From Gammaproteobacteria bacterium Milos-ODIII6 (lineage in GTDB: Bacteria; Pseudomonadota; Gammaproteobacteria; Chromatiales; Chromatiaceae), in assembly GCA_029228645.1 (NCBI GenBank), contig JAPTHR010000004.1:295139-359138 (forward strand): a DNA stretch of 64,000 bases, in the 5' to 3' direction. Positions 30,263 to 40,385 of this stretch are shown one piece after another. The notes under the pieces are model-generated. The model was given only the letters and a program-made list of their open reading frames with translations. It did not search any database and was not told the origin of the DNA. A program made the translations under genes and the position numbers. The first letter of the stretch is position 1, and every line of letters begins with the position of its first letter.

Positions 30263-32797
30263 TCAAAACGGCAGCGGACGCTCCGGGGCGACCTGCGCCA
30301 ACACCTCTCTGAAGCGCTGCATGATCCGCTGCAACTCCTGTTCACTGTCCGCCTCGAAGCGGAAGGTGAGCGACGGCACCGTATTGGAAGCCCGCACCAG
30401 CCCCCAGGCATTGGGAAACTCCACGCGCAGGCCATCCAGATCGATGATGCGCGCGTCCGGGAAATGCAGGTTGGCCGTAATGGCGTCCATCAGGAGACCG
30501 GACTCCCCCTCCTCCAGGGGCAAGCGGTACTCCGGGGTGGATGGACTGCTGGGAAGCTCCGCCACCTGATCATGCAGCGGGCGCGGATCATCTGCAAGCA
30601 CCTCCAGCAGGCGGGCCCCCACGTAGATGGCATCGTCACTGCCATACCAACGCTCCTTGATGTACACATGCCCGGCATACTCACCCCCGAGCAACGCGCC
30701 GGTCTCGCGCATCTTCTCCTTCATGCGCGAATGGCCCGAGCGCCACATGATCGGACGCCCGCCGTGCGCCAGCACGAACCCGGCCAGTTGGCGGGAGGAC
30801 TTGACGTCATAGATGACATCGCTGCCGGGGTGACGTCGCAGGATATCGCCAGCCAGAAACATCAGAGCGTGCTCAGGCGACACCATCTCGCCCTGGTCGT
30901 CGACAAGCGCAATGCGATCACCGTCACCGTCCAGGGCGATGCCCAAGTCGGCGCCGCGCGACACCACCTCGTGACGCAATGCCTCCAGGTTCTCCGCAAC
31001 GCTGGGGTCGGGATGATGGTTGGGGAAGGACCCATCCGGCTCACAGAACAGGGGAACCGCCTCGCAGCCGAGGATCGTCAGCACCTCGCAGGCCAGTTCA
31101 CCGGCAGCGCCATTGCCTCCATCCACCACCACGCGCAGAGGGCGGGTCAGGCTGATTTCCTGGATCACCGCCGCCAGGTAGTCCTGCCTCGGGTCTTGCG
31201 CCTCGCGCGAGCCCGGGAGCGGCAGACTCCCGCCTTGCTGCATGCGCTGGCACAAGTCGCGCAAGTCTGCCCCCTGCACCGGCTCGGTGCGAAGGTACAG
31301 CTTGAATCCGTTGTACTCGGGCGGGTTGTGGCTCCCGGTAACCAGCACGGCGCCCGCCCCGGGGTCACGGTGCATGGCAAAGTAAATCAGTGCCGCTGGC
31401 GCCATCCCGAGTTCCAGGACCCGCATCCCGCTGTCGGCAAGGCCGGCGCAGATCGCCTCGTAGAGTTCCGGGCTGGAGAGCCGCGCATCGTGCGCCACGT
31501 AGACGCTGGAAACGTCCTGCGTGGCGGCCATCCCCGCAAAGGCCCAGCCCAGCCCCTCGGCCATCTCCGCGGTCAGTTCGGTATCGGCCATCCCGCGGAT
31601 GTCATAGGCTCGAAACACGCTTTCAGGCACCGTCACCGGTGGGCGCGCGGTCGCCCCATCATCCGCAAGCTGCGCGGCTGCCGGCGCCACGCTGACTCCC
31701 TCGGAGGCATCCGGATCACGACCGTCAGCGGCCTGCGCCACAGCGACCGGCTTGACGCTTCTGCGCGCCGGCCCCCGGCGCAGCAACCCGGCCATGCGAT
31801 GTATCGGCTCGCGGCTGATCGAGATCGTCGCGCGGGACGCGAGACCGGTTTTTTCGCCGCCGGCAATCGCCTCGCCCAGGGTCAGCAACGTACCCAGATC
31901 GGATGCGAGACCGGCGGCGAGCGCCCGCTGCTGCAGGAATACCACCAGCAGCACGACCACGATCCCGGCGATGATCAGCACCCATAGAAAAACACCCAGG
32001 CCGGGAAAGCTGTCCATGAGGGGTTGATAAAAGACCTCCCAGCGAGTGCCGTTCACGGCCACCTTGGCACTGTCCAGGCCTGGCTCGGCCGAACCGCTCC
32101 TGGCGATGCGGATGCCGCTGGCGCCACCCTGCATCAGCGAAAGCTCGACCCGCTCGCCAGCAAACGATCCGGCCAGTTGATCCAGGTCCTGCAGCGGCCA
32201 GGCCCCGAGTACCGCCCCGATCACCTCAGCATCGCGCAGGACCGGCTGCGCAACCGCCAGATAGGACGGCGCCCCCTCCGGCTGATGCACCTCGACCGGG
32301 ACCTGCTCCCCCTGCAGGGCACGGGTCACCATGTCCACCCCGGCGAAACTCAGCGGCAGCCGGCCCGACGAGTCTGTCTGGACCCGCTCCTGCGGGAAAA
32401 GACGCAGCTCGATCAAATCCGGCCTCAGGCGCTGCAGCGCGGCAGCACTGCGGGCCAGTGCCTGCGGATCCTTATCGCCCAGGGCCTTTTGCACGGCGGC
32501 GAACCGTGTGATCACCTCGAGCACTTCCTGATAAGCGCGCACCTCGCCGCTGACCTGGCCGGCGAAGGCCTGCGCCGCGGCTCGCGCCTGGGCCTGTGCG
32601 GCCTCCGTCTGGATCGCCTGCCCCTGTTGCTGCGCGACGAACACCAACACGATCATCATGACTGCCGCGGCCAATGCCACCGGCAGGAAGAAGAACAGCA
32701 GGGGACGGCCTTCCCTGCCGGCGCTGGCTGGCTTTGCGGCGCCGTCCCGCGGTTTCGCAGGCGCGGCCTTCTTCCCTTTGCCTCGCAGTTTTTCCAT
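30263..32797 (-). CDS. algC: phosphomannomutase/phosphoglucomutase with N-terminal membrane sensor-like domain
   Basis: An 844-residue two-part protein. Residues 1-390 have two membrane spans (about 33-54 and 280-300) around a periplasmic region, then a low-complexity linker. Residues 395-844 form the enzyme: FRAYDIRG, phospho-serine loop TGSHNPPEYNG (near 485), metal loop DGDGDR (near 624), sugar loop GGEYAGH (near 705) and the phosphate-binding RASNTVPSLTFRFEA. It makes mannose-1-P and glucose-1-P for surface polysaccharides. The long form is known from Pseudomonas-type genomes. Its start overlaps the dut stop by one base. Confidence 0.92.
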   Translation of the reverse strand: MEKLRGKGKKAAPAKPRDGAAKPASAGREGRPLLFFFLPVALAAAVMMIVLVFVAQQQGQAIQTEAAQAQARAAAQAFAGQVSGEVRAYQEVLEVITRFAAVQKALGDKDPQALARSAAALQRLRPDLIELRLFPQERVQTDSSGRLPLSFAGVDMVTRALQGEQVPVEVHQPEGAPSYLAVAQPVLRDAEVIGAVLGAWPLQDLDQLAGSFAGERVELSLMQGGASGIRIARSGSAEPGLDSAKVAVNGTRWEVFYQPLMDSFPGLGVFLWVLIIAGIVVVLLVVFLQQRALAAGLASDLGTLLTLGEAIAGGEKTGLASRATISISREPIHRMAGLLRRGPARRSVKPVAVAQAADGRDPDASEGVSVAPAAAQLADDGATARPPVTVPESVFRAYDIRGMADTELTAEMAEGLGWAFAGMAATQDVSSVYVAHDARLSSPELYEAICAGLADSGMRVLELGMAPAALIYFAMHRDPGAGAVLVTGSHNPPEYNGFKLYLRTEPVQGADLRDLCQRMQQGGSLPLPGSREAQDPRQDYLAAVIQEISLTRPLRVVVDGGNGAAGELACEVLTILGCEAVPLFCEPDGSFPNHHPDPSVAENLEALRHEVVSRGADLGIALDGDGDRIALVDDQGEMVSPEHALMFLAGDILRRHPGSDVIYDVKSSRQLAGFVLAHGGRPIMWRSGHSRMKEKMRETGALLGGEYAGHVYIKERWYGSDDAIYVGARLLEVLADDPRPLHDQVAELPSSPSTPEYRLPLEEGESGLLMDAITANLHFPDARIIDLDGLRVEFPNAWGLVRASNTVPSLTFRFEADSEQELQRIMQRFREVLAQVAPERPLPF

Positions 32798-33252
32798 CAG
32801 TGCCGCCCCGAGTGTCCGAATCCACCTGTCCCACGTTCGCTCTGGTCGAACTCGTCGACCTGCTCGAACACCGCGCGCACGACCGGCACGAGCACCAGTT
32901 GGGCAATCCTTTCCCCCACCTCGACGCGAAACGCCTCCCGGCCGCGGTTCCAGCAGGAGACATACAGCTGACCCTGGTAATCCGAGTCGATCAGTCCCAC
33001 CAAGTTACCGAGCACGATGCCGTGTTTATGCCCGAGTCCTGAGCGCGGCAGTATGACCGCGGCCAGCGAGGGGTCGCCAATGTGGATCGCTATGCCGGTG
33101 GGAATCAGTTCGGTCTCGCCCGGCGCCAGGTCGAGCGGCCCCTCGAGCATGGCGCGCAGATCCATGCCAGCGGACCCCTCGGTTGCATAGTCCGGGAGCG
33201 GGAAGTCCTGCCCGAGGCGGGCGTCAAGAATCTTCAGTTGTAAGCTGTGCAT
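32797..33252 (-). CDS. dut: dUTP diphosphatase
   Basis: A 151-residue trimeric dUTPase keeping uracil out of DNA. Motifs 1-5 are present: [44 protein letters not shown] and the flexible C-terminal [12 protein letters not shown]. The ATG at 33252 is chosen on length (E. coli 152); it overlaps coaBC by 29 bp, and the stop overlaps algC's start as TGATG. Confidence 0.95.
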   Translation of the reverse strand: MHSLQLKILDARLGQDFPLPDYATEGSAGMDLRAMLEGPLDLAPGETELIPTGIAIHIGDPSLAAVILPRSGLGHKHGIVLGNLVGLIDSDYQGQLYVSCWNRGREAFRVEVGERIAQLVLVPVVRAVFEQVDEFDQSERGTGGFGHSGRH

Positions 33253-34453
33253 CCATCCTCTCCGAGATGAAGGAGACCAGTTGCTCTGCCAGTCGCTGCT
33301 TCGGCTGCCTTGGCAGCGAGGAGCTCCCGCCATCCCACACCAGCAACAGGGCGTTTTCGTCGACCTCGAAACCCTCGCCATCGCCCACCCTGTTGGCCGC
33401 GATCAGATCGACCCCCTTGGCGCGTCGCTTGGCCTCCGCGTGGCGCTCGAGGTCGTTCGTCTCTGCCGCAAACCCCACGCAGAAAGGGCGCTGAGGCAGC
33501 GCGGCCACATCTGCCAGAATATCCGGGTTCCTGACCAAATCGAGTGTCAGTGTATCGGCATCCTTCTTTATTTTTTGAGAAGCCCGTTCCGATGGGCGGT
33601 AATCGGCGACTGCCGCACAGGCGATGAAAAGGTCGGCATCGTTTATCGCTCGCAGACAGGCCTGGTGCATCTCAAGGGCGGTCTGCACGCGGATGAGCCG
33701 GGCGCCAGGCGGCGCCTCCAGGCTGACTGGCCCGCTGACCAGGGTCACTTCAGCGCCTTCTCGCAGCAGCGCGTCCGCGATTGCATAGCCCATGCGCCCG
33801 GAGCTTCGGTTGCCCAGGAAGCGCACCGGGTCGAGCGGCTCCCGTGTCGGTCCAGCGGTCACCACCGCCCGGATGCCCGCCATCCGTCCCTTGTGCAACA
33901 GCGCCTCAGCCGCCTGCAGTAGCTGCTCCGGCTCGAGCATCCGACCGGGCCCGCTGTCACCGCAGGCCTGGTCGCCCTCGGCCGGCCCCAGGATATGCAC
34001 TCCCCGGCCTTGCAGGCCGAGGACATTGTGGCGGGTCGCAGGATGTCGCCACATGGCCTGGTTCATGGCCGGCGCCACTGCCAGCGGGGCTTCGCTGGCG
34101 AGGCACAGGGTATGCAGCAGGGTATCGGCCATCCCGGCCTGCAGTTTGGCCAGGAAATCCGCGCTCGCCGGCGCCACCAGGATCAGGTCCGCCCAGCGCG
34201 CCAGCTCGATATGGCCCATGGCAGCCTCGTGCGCCGCATCGAAGATGGCGCAGCGCACCGGCCGCCGCGTGATGGCCTGCAGCGTCATCTCTCCGATGAA
34301 TTCGCGCGCAGCGGGCGTCATGACCACCTGCACCTCGGCACCTGCGCGCATCAGCAGACGCGCGAGCTGCGCCGCCTTGTAGGCGGCGATCCCGGCCGAG
34401 ATACCCAACAGCAGACGCCGTTCGCGCAAGTGTTCACTGACTTCGGATGCCAT
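33224..34453 (-). CDS. coaBC: bifunctional phosphopantothenoylcysteine decarboxylase/phosphopantothenate-cysteine ligase
   Basis: A 409-residue fusion for two coenzyme A steps. The N-terminal CoaC flavoprotein half has [18 protein letters not shown], the catalytic His region [32 protein letters not shown] and the cysteine lid [10 protein letters not shown]. The C-terminal CoaB half has [25 protein letters not shown] and [20 protein letters not shown]. It is upstream of and overlapping dut, as in most gammaproteobacteria, and divergent from radC. Confidence 0.96.
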   Translation of the reverse strand: MASEVSEHLRERRLLLGISAGIAAYKAAQLARLLMRAGAEVQVVMTPAAREFIGEMTLQAITRRPVRCAIFDAAHEAAMGHIELARWADLILVAPASADFLAKLQAGMADTLLHTLCLASEAPLAVAPAMNQAMWRHPATRHNVLGLQGRGVHILGPAEGDQACGDSGPGRMLEPEQLLQAAEALLHKGRMAGIRAVVTAGPTREPLDPVRFLGNRSSGRMGYAIADALLREGAEVTLVSGPVSLEAPPGARLIRVQTALEMHQACLRAINDADLFIACAAVADYRPSERASQKIKKDADTLTLDLVRNPDILADVAALPQRPFCVGFAAETNDLERHAEAKRRAKGVDLIAANRVGDGEGFEVDENALLLVWDGGSSSLPRQPKQRLAEQLVSFISERMDAQLTTEDS

Positions 34454-34549
34454 CGGCGAAGTGTATTACCAAAGCCTCCGGCTAGGCGAGGAGAGAACGA
34501 GTCGTTAAACTGCAACAGTCAATGTTGATTGCCACTCAGGGAAGAGTAA

Positions 34550-35224
34550 ATGAGCATCAGGGACTGGCCGGCCGACGAGCGGCCGCGTGAAAAACTGCTC
34601 CGCCAGGGAGCCGCTTCACTCAGCGACGCCGAGCTGCTGGCCATTTTTCTGCGAACCGGCACGCGCGGCTGCAGCGCGGTCGACCTGGCTCGGATACTAC
34701 TGCAGCGCTTTGGTGGACTGCGCCCCCTGCTGGGCTCGGAGCGCCGCCAGTTTTGCGAGGCGCCGGGCCTCGGCGACGCCAAGTACGCCCAACTGCAGGC
34801 CGTCCTCGAAATGGGGCGCAGACATACTGCCGAGCTGCTCGCGCGTGGCGAGGTGATCGACTCGCCGGAGCGAACCATCGCCTATTTCAGCGCGCACCTG
34901 CGCGACTACCCCTACGAGGTTTTCTCCGCCCTGTTCCTGGACAACCGGCATCGCATAATCGCCTTCGAGGAACTCTTCCGCGGCACCATCGATGGGGCCA
35001 GCGTCCATCCCCGCGAGGTGGTCCGGCGCGCCCTGGCGCACAATGCCGCGGCGCTCATCATCAGCCATAATCATCCCTCCGGTATTGCCGAACCCAGCCA
35101 GGCCGACCAGCGCATCACGATGCGCCTGCGCGAGGCGTTGGCGCTGATCGACGTTCGCCTGCTCGACCACATCGTGATCGGTGACGCGGACCACTGCTCG
35201 ATGGCCCAGCGCGGCCTGATTTAA
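34550..35224 (+). CDS. radC: RadC-family JAB-domain protein
   Basis: A 224-residue protein with an N-terminal helix-hairpin-helix-like part (RERLLR-type region and [25 protein letters not shown] sequence) and a C-terminal JAB/MPN domain with the metal motif [16 protein letters not shown]. Despite the historical name, a role in DNA repair is not established. The divergent coaBC/radC pair is standard. The ATG has a poor ribosome site (GAAGAG at about 10 bases). Confidence 0.9.
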   Translation: MSIRDWPADERPREKLLRQGAASLSDAELLAIFLRTGTRGCSAVDLARILLQRFGGLRPLLGSERRQFCEAPGLGDAKYAQLQAVLEMGRRHTAELLARGEVIDSPERTIAYFSAHLRDYPYEVFSALFLDNRHRIIAFEELFRGTIDGASVHPREVVRRALAHNAAALIISHNHPSGIAEPSQADQRITMRLREALALIDVRLLDHIVIGDADHCSMAQRGLI

Positions 35225-35314
35225 CCGGGAATCGTCCCAAGGGCATCCAGCGGACCGGTCTCTTTCGCCGCCAAGGCCCGCCCCCACAACGTGCCCGTTC
35301 GGCGCCATCATCGT

Positions 35315-35391
35315 GCCGTAGGAGCAAGCTTGCTCGCGAATGAAGGTTGCACGAACCCTGTCGGGATAGGTTCTTCCCGGCCAAGGCCGCT
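35315..35391. repeat. REP-like element, copy 1 of tandem pair
   Basis: The unit begins GCCGTAGGAGCAAGCTTGCTCGCGAA (given in part: GTAGGAGCAAGCTTGCTCGC), continues through ACCCTGTCGGGATAGGTTC and ends CCGGCCAAGGCCGCT. It contains three palindromes and lies between radC and rpmB. Confidence 0.8.
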
Positions 35392-35422
35392 CTACAAGGC
35401 TCGCGGCCGGGGCCACCACCGC

Positions 35423-35500
35423 GCCGTAGGAGCAAGCTTGCTCGCGAATGTAAGGTCGCATGAACCCTGTCGGGATAGGTTCTTCCCGGCCAAGGCCGCT
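35423..35500. repeat. REP-like element, copy 2 of tandem pair
   Basis: Nearly identical to the unit 108 bp upstream (one extra base, few substitutions). With copy 1 it fills most of the 475-bp gap between radC and rpmB; the rest of that gap holds a promoter and nothing else I can name. Confidence 0.8.
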
Positions 35501-35592
35501 ACGGGATCGCGCGATGAAACCCGGTAGCATGCCGGCTCGCGCAACTTGCCCCATCCGACACCTCTGACGGACCCGCGCAAGCGCATTGCGCC

Positions 35593-35621
35593 TTGCCCCT
35601 GTACAGAAGTTCTGCTAGAGT
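35593..35621 (+). promoter_or_regulatory. sigma-70 promoter candidate for rpmB-rpmG
   Basis: TTGCCC at 35593 and TAGAGT at 35616 with a 17-bp spacer, 80 bp upstream of rpmB. Confidence 0.45.
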
Positions 35622-35700
35622 CACGCGCCTTTCCGCTTCCCCACCTCGAAACGGGTTGGCGTGAATCACCGAATCAAGCAACCGAATCAGGGTTCCGACC

Positions 35701-35937
35701 ATGTCTAAAGTCTGTCAGGTAACGGGCAAGCGGCCGATCAGCGGGAATAACGTCTCCCACTCGCACCGCAAGACGCGCCGCCGCTTCCTGCCCAATATCC
35801 ACTACCACCGTTTCTGGGTGGAGAGCGAGCAGCGTTTCGTGCGTCTGCGTGTTTCCACATCCGGGATGCGGATCATCGATAAGAAAGGCATCGACGCCGT
35901 GCTGTCCGACATGCGCGCCCGCGGCGAGAAGGTTTAA
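35701..35937 (+). CDS. rpmB: 50S ribosomal protein L28
   Basis: A 78-residue ribosomal protein, normal length, starting [27 protein letters not shown] (shown in part: [18 protein letters not shown]), with the conserved [14 protein letters not shown] and GIDAVL segments. Rich in Lys/Arg. It is followed 11 bp later by rpmG, and both end at one strong terminator, the usual rpmBG operon. Confidence 0.97.
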   Translation: MSKVCQVTGKRPISGNNVSHSHRKTRRRFLPNIHYHRFWVESEQRFVRLRVSTSGMRIIDKKGIDAVLSDMRARGEKV

Positions 35938-35948
35938 GGAGCTCAGTC

Positions 35949-36116
35949 ATGGCCAAGGCAGTTCGCGAAAAAATCCGTCTCAACTCGAGCGCTGGTACGG
36001 GTCACTTCTACACCACGACCAAGAACAAGCGCACCATGACCGGGAAATTCGAGATCAAGAAATTCGATCCCGTGGCGCGCAAGCACGTGATGTACAAGGA
36101 AGGCAAAATCAAGTAA
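35949..36116 (+). CDS. rpmG: 50S ribosomal protein L33
   Basis: A 55-residue basic protein, exactly the E. coli length: [20 protein letters not shown], then [20 protein letters not shown] and [15 protein letters not shown]. It lacks the CxxC zinc pairs, so it is the zinc-independent form. AAGGAG in the rpmB-rpmG gap is its ribosome site. Confidence 0.96.
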   Translation: MAKAVREKIRLNSSAGTGHFYTTTKNKRTMTGKFEIKKFDPVARKHVMYKEGKIK

Positions 36117-36141
36117 CTGCCTTGCTTGCAACGCGACAGAC

Positions 36142-36166
36142 AAAACCCGCTGCGGCGGGTTTTTTC
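36142..36166 (+). terminator. Rho-independent terminator of rpmBG
   Basis: ACCCGC pairs with GCGGGT across TGCG, flanked by AAAA and followed by six T. Confidence 0.9.
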
Positions 36167-36259
36167 ATGCCCGCAAACACCATCTTTTTTCCAGTTCCGG
36201 CTAAACAAGCACGCCCATCGGCCGTTAAGACACCAGCAAACCAAAAGGATTCAGCACCG

Positions 36260-37525
36260 ATGTCCGTGCAACACGCCTCACAGACCCCAGACCCTTCGCT
36301 TGCTGCAGACCAGGAAGAATCAGCGCAACCGAGAGTGCTGGTCGGGCGGCAGGCAATTCTCGACCGGGATCTCGAGGTATTCGCCTACGAGCTGCTGTTC
36401 CGCGACGACCAGGCTAAAAACTTCTGCTTCGAACGCGATGGCGACCTGGCGACCTCGAGAACCATTCTGAATGCCTTCTTCGAGATCGGCCTGGAGCGGC
36501 TCACCGGAGGCAGGCCGGCGTTTCTCAACCTCACCCGCAGTTTCTTCACCGACAAACCGCCGATCCCCTTCGAGCCCGATAGCGTGGTGCTCGAGATCCT
36601 GGAGGACATCCCGGTGGACGACACCTTGATCGCTTCGGTCAAGGCCTTGCATGACCAGGGTTACCAGCTGGCCCTCGACGACTTCGTGTTCGAAGACAAG
36701 TGGCAGCCCCTGCTGCCGTACGTCGATCTCATCAAGGTCGAGATCACCGAAGACACCCTGCGCAACATGGCCGAACGGATCGAACCGCTGCGTAAACTGC
36801 CGGTCAAGCTGCTCGCGGAGAAGGTGGAGACAAAGGAACAGTTCCGGCAACTGCACGACCTCGGCTTCGATCTCTTCCAGGGCTATTTCTTCGCTCGGCC
36901 GGACATCGTCGCGCAAAAGCAGCTGTCCGAATCACAGCTGGTGGTGACCCGCATCCTGGCCGAACTCAGCAGCCCCAAGACGGAGCTGAAAGATATCGCC
37001 AACCTGATCGGCCAGGACCCGGCGCTGAGCTTCAAGATGCTGCGCCTGGTCAACTCCGCGGCCATCGGGCTGCGGCGCGAGATCGACTCGATACAGCAGG
37101 CGGTCGTCCTGCTCGGCCTGCAGCGGGTGCGCGCCTGGGCCATGCTGTTCGTGATGGCAAAGTCCGGCAACAGCTCGCGCGAGCTGCTCAACCTCGGCCT
37201 GCTGCGCGCCAACCTGTGCGAGCGCCTCAGCCGCATGTACGGCAAGGGCAACCCGGATACCGCCTACACCGTTGGCTTGCTCTCGATCCTGGATGGCATC
37301 CTGTCGATGTCGATGCAGCAGGCATTGGAGGAACTGCCGCTACCCGAACCGGTGCGCATTGCCATCGGCGAGCGCGCGGGCGAGTACGGCGAGATCCTGC
37401 TGAGAGCGACCGAGCTGGAAAACGGCTCCTGCTCGATCATGGATGAAACCGAAAAGGCGCACCTGATGGATCTATTCCTGGACAGCAGCGAGGCCGCCTT
37501 CGCCATCCTCAACGAGGTCGATTAA
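36260..37525 (+). CDS. EAL-HDOD signalling protein (YuxH type)
   Basis: A 421-residue protein: an N-terminal EAL domain (about residues 25-225) and a C-terminal HDOD domain (about 225-420). EAL-site residues seen are YELLFR (EAL-equivalent Glu), the Asn of FLNLTRSF, the Glu of LEILED, LALDDF, IKVEI, LAEKVET and FQGYFFARP, so most c-di-GMP phosphodiesterase residues are kept and activity is possible. The HDOD part contains FKMLRLVNSAAIG, QAVVLLGL and ARAW-like helices but no HD metal motif. Such proteins link c-di-GMP to motility or competence. It ends convergently, overlapping the HyuA-like gene by 54 bp. Confidence 0.87.
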   Translation: MSVQHASQTPDPSLAADQEESAQPRVLVGRQAILDRDLEVFAYELLFRDDQAKNFCFERDGDLATSRTILNAFFEIGLERLTGGRPAFLNLTRSFFTDKPPIPFEPDSVVLEILEDIPVDDTLIASVKALHDQGYQLALDDFVFEDKWQPLLPYVDLIKVEITEDTLRNMAERIEPLRKLPVKLLAEKVETKEQFRQLHDLGFDLFQGYFFARPDIVAQKQLSESQLVVTRILAELSSPKTELKDIANLIGQDPALSFKMLRLVNSAAIGLRREIDSIQQAVVLLGLQRVRAWAMLFVMAKSGNSSRELLNLGLLRANLCERLSRMYGKGNPDTAYTVGLLSILDGILSMSMQQALEELPLPEPVRIAIGERAGEYGEILLRATELENGSCSIMDETEKAHLMDLFLDSSEAAFAILNEVD

Positions 37526-39469
37526 CAGATTACCGAAGGCATCGGTGCACAGGCGCCATCCCGGCGCCAGCCAGGTCGTGGCTACCTGCTCGGCAATGAT
37601 CGCCGGCCCCTCGATACGCATCCCCGCAGGCAACGCCTCGCGACGGTACAAGGGGACCTCTCCCAACCCCTCGATGGCATGACGGCTGAACACCGCGCCA
37701 TTCCCGCTGGCGCGCTGTTCCGGCAGCACAAAGCCACTCCCCGGACCGCGCACCGCAAGCCGCAGCGTCACCAGTTCGACCGCCTGCTCCAGCTCGTGCC
37801 CATAGCGCTCGGCATGGCGGCGGTGGAAGGCCGGTATCGTCTGCGCCGCCCCTTGCCAAGGCAGATTCAGGGTGTAGGACTGCCCCTGGTAGCGTAGGTC
37901 GACGGAGACCTGCTGTTCGCAGTCGCCCAGGTCGAGGCCCTCCGCCTGCAGGTCCTGCGCAGCGAGCCGTCGCAAACGATCGACTTCCGCAGCCACGCGC
38001 CCGTCCATCTCCGGTTCGTCCAGCAGGCGCATCAACGTCCGCGAAAGTTGCCGGCCGGGGCGCGCCGCCAGCATGCCGAGCGCGGACAGCACCCCACCCT
38101 GGACCGGCACCATGGCCCGCCGCATGCCCAACTCGCGCGCCAGATCACACACGTGCAAACCGCCGGCGCCGCCAAAGGAAACCAGCAGATGCCCGCGGGT
38201 ATCCACCCCGCGCCGCACCGAGATGGCTCGCAGGGCGCGCGCCATATGGGCATTGGCAATGTCGATCACCGCGCGCGCCGTAGCGGCCACATCCGTGCCA
38301 AGCGCCGCGGCGATTGGCTCCATCGCACGCCGTGCCGCCTCATGGTCCAGAATCATGTCGCCACCGAGAAAGGCCGAGGCCTGCAAGCGCCCGAGCAACA
38401 GATTGGCATCGGTGACCGTCGCATGGGCGCCGCCGCGGCCGTAACAGGCCGGTCCCGGATCGGCGCCCGCCGACTCCGGCCCCACCTGCAGCATGCCACC
38501 GGCATCCAGCCAGGCAATCGAACCACCGCCCGCACCGATGGTGTGCATGTCCATCATGGGCACTGCCACGGGGTACTCACCGATATGGCCCTCGGTCGTC
38601 AGCTGCAGTTCACCCTCGATCAGGGCCACGTCGGTAGAGGTCCCACCCATGTCGAAGGTCAGAAGCCGCCCATAGCCTGCCTGCGCGGCCACCGCACGCG
38701 CACCCACCAGTCCGCCTGCCGGCCCGGAGAACAGCAGGCGCACCGCGCCCGAGGCGGCCTGGCCGGCGCTGACCGTCTCGCCGGCGCTCTGCATCACCGA
38801 CACCGGCACAGCGGGCAGGGAATCCCCCAAACGCTCCAGGTAGCCCGCCACCAGCGGCCCCAGCCAGGCATTCAGCCAGGTCGCCATGCCACGCTCGTAC
38901 TCGCGCACCTCGGGCAGGACCTCGGACGAGAGGGCACAGAAGCAACCGGCCGGCAGCGCGGCTTTGAGCTGCTGCTCGAGCTCCGGGCGCAGGTAGGAGA
39001 ACAGCAGGTTGACCGCGACGGCCTGCGGCGCCAGAGAGCTCAACTGGCGCGCCAGCTGTGCGATGTCCTCATGGGTGAGCGGCTCGACCAGCTCGCCGCG
39101 CGCATCCAGGCGCCCACCGGTCTCGAGACAAAGCTCGCGCGGCACGGGTGGCGGTCGTTTGCGTGGCTGGAGATTATACAGTTCGCGCCGGGCCTGGCGG
39201 CCGATGGAGAGCAGGTCCGCAAAGCCACGATTGGTCACGAACGCGGTGCGCACGCCCTTGCCTTCGAGCGCGGCGTTGGTCGCCACGGTCGATCCATGCA
39301 CCACGCGCAGCTGCCCGGTCGGCAGGTCGAGCTCGCGGATACCCTGCAGGATGGCCTCTTCCGGCGCATGCGGCGTGGACAATACCTTATGCACGCGCAA
39401 CGCGGCACCCGGCTCGAAACAGACGAAATCGGTGAAGGTGCCGCCGGTATCCACGCCGAGCCAGATCAT
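37472..39469 (-). CDS. hydantoinase/oxoprolinase-family protein, HyuA-like subunit
   Basis: A 665-residue protein with the actin-like ATPase fold of HyuA/AcxA: phosphate-1 loop GVDTGGTFTDFV at residues 5-16, VHGSTVATNA, the second phosphate loop LTFDMGGTSTDVALIEGE and the adenosine motif SFGGAGGLHVCDLA. It covers the HyuA half only; no HyuB partner lies next to it, unlike most operons of this family. Possible reactions are ATP-driven ring opening (hydantoin, 5-oxoproline) or acetone/acetophenone carboxylation, which cannot be told apart here. Divergent from the ABC ATPase, 28 bp between starts. Confidence 0.85.
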   Translation of the reverse strand: MIWLGVDTGGTFTDFVCFEPGAALRVHKVLSTPHAPEEAILQGIRELDLPTGQLRVVHGSTVATNAALEGKGVRTAFVTNRGFADLLSIGRQARRELYNLQPRKRPPPVPRELCLETGGRLDARGELVEPLTHEDIAQLARQLSSLAPQAVAVNLLFSYLRPELEQQLKAALPAGCFCALSSEVLPEVREYERGMATWLNAWLGPLVAGYLERLGDSLPAVPVSVMQSAGETVSAGQAASGAVRLLFSGPAGGLVGARAVAAQAGYGRLLTFDMGGTSTDVALIEGELQLTTEGHIGEYPVAVPMMDMHTIGAGGGSIAWLDAGGMLQVGPESAGADPGPACYGRGGAHATVTDANLLLGRLQASAFLGGDMILDHEAARRAMEPIAAALGTDVAATARAVIDIANAHMARALRAISVRRGVDTRGHLLVSFGGAGGLHVCDLARELGMRRAMVPVQGGVLSALGMLAARPGRQLSRTLMRLLDEPEMDGRVAAEVDRLRRLAAQDLQAEGLDLGDCEQQVSVDLRYQGQSYTLNLPWQGAAQTIPAFHRRHAERYGHELEQAVELVTLRLAVRGPGSGFVLPEQRASGNGAVFSRHAIEGLGEVPLYRREALPAGMRIEGPAIIAEQVATTWLAPGWRLCTDAFGNLLIDLVEDGEGGLAAVQE

Positions 39470-39497
39470 GGGAGGCGATGATATATCATCGCGCCCC

Positions 39498-40385
39498 ATG
39501 AAAGCCGTTCTGCAAGCCCAGGCCCTGTCGCTGCCACCTCGTCTGAAGAACCTCTCGCTGCGGCTACGCGGCAACGAGACGATTGGACTGCTGGGCATCA
39601 ACGGCGCCGGCAAATCGACCGCGCTGATGGCGTTGGCCGGGGTCCTGCCAGACACCCAGGGCGAGCTGCGGGTCATGGGGGAAACCCTCTCGAATGCCCC
39701 CGCGTTGCGACGTCATATCGCCTGGCTGCCACAACAGCCCGCCCTCCATCCTGATCTCAGCGTGGCGGAAAACCTCGCCTTCTTTGCCGGGCTGCGCCTG
39801 ATGCGCCGGCCCGACTCCAGGCAGCTGGCGCAGACACTCGAGCGTTTTGACCTCGGCCCTCTGCGCAAGCGACTCGCGCACCGCCTCTCGGGTGGCGAGC
39901 GGATGCGCCTGGCGCTGGCCAGCGTTCTGCTGAACGAACCGCGGATACTGCTCCTGGACGAGCCGACCGCGGGCCTCGATCCGCTCCAGGCCGAGCGCCT
40001 GCGCGGCCTCCTGCAACGCGAATCCAGCGAGCGCGCGGTCCTGATCGCCAGCCACCTCTTGCCCGACATCGAACAACTGTGCGAACGGATCCTGCTTATG
40101 CACGCCGGATCGGTGATCGCAGACGAGCCGATGCACACCGCCAAGCCGCGTGTGCGGGTCGGCCTCGCCCACCCTCCCAGCGATGAGGCCCTGCTCGCCC
40201 TGCCCGGGGTGGCGCGTATCGTCTCCGCCAATCACGGCGAGCGCATCCTCGAGCTCGCCCCAGGGTTCCCCGAGAATCTCGCCGAGCAGGTCGCAGCCCG
40301 GGGCTGGGGGCTGCAGCGGTGGGAACCCGGCGGCAGTGATCTCCTGGCCCGTTTCCGCGCCCTCAGCACCGGTGAGTCGGGATGA
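39498..40385 (+). CDS. ABC transporter ATP-binding protein (GldA-like)
   Basis: A 295-residue ATPase with Walker A GINGAGKST, Q-loop WLPQQPALHPDLSV, signature LSGGERMRL, Walker B ILLLDEPTAGLDP and H-loop ASHLLPDIE. It is the energy unit for the membrane protein that follows with a 4-bp ATGA overlap. The combination with a fused permease/auxiliary protein and a DUF4340-like protein is that of the Gld-type (GldAFG) exporters, which are widespread and in most bacteria unrelated to gliding. Confidence 0.9.
   Translation: MKAVLQAQALSLPPRLKNLSLRLRGNETIGLLGINGAGKSTALMALAGVLPDTQGELRVMGETLSNAPALRRHIAWLPQQPALHPDLSVAENLAFFAGLRLMRRPDSRQLAQTLERFDLGPLRKRLAHRLSGGERMRLALASVLLNEPRILLLDEPTAGLDPLQAERLRGLLQRESSERAVLIASHLLPDIEQLCERILLMHAGSVIADEPMHTAKPRVRVGLAHPPSDEALLALPGVARIVSANHGERILELAPGFPENLAEQVAARGWGLQRWEPGGSDLLARFRALSTGESG

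Noticed and set aside
35693..35700. Possible extra small gene before rpmB in the REP region
   Set aside because: Frames there contain the tandem repeats and have no start site or family match.
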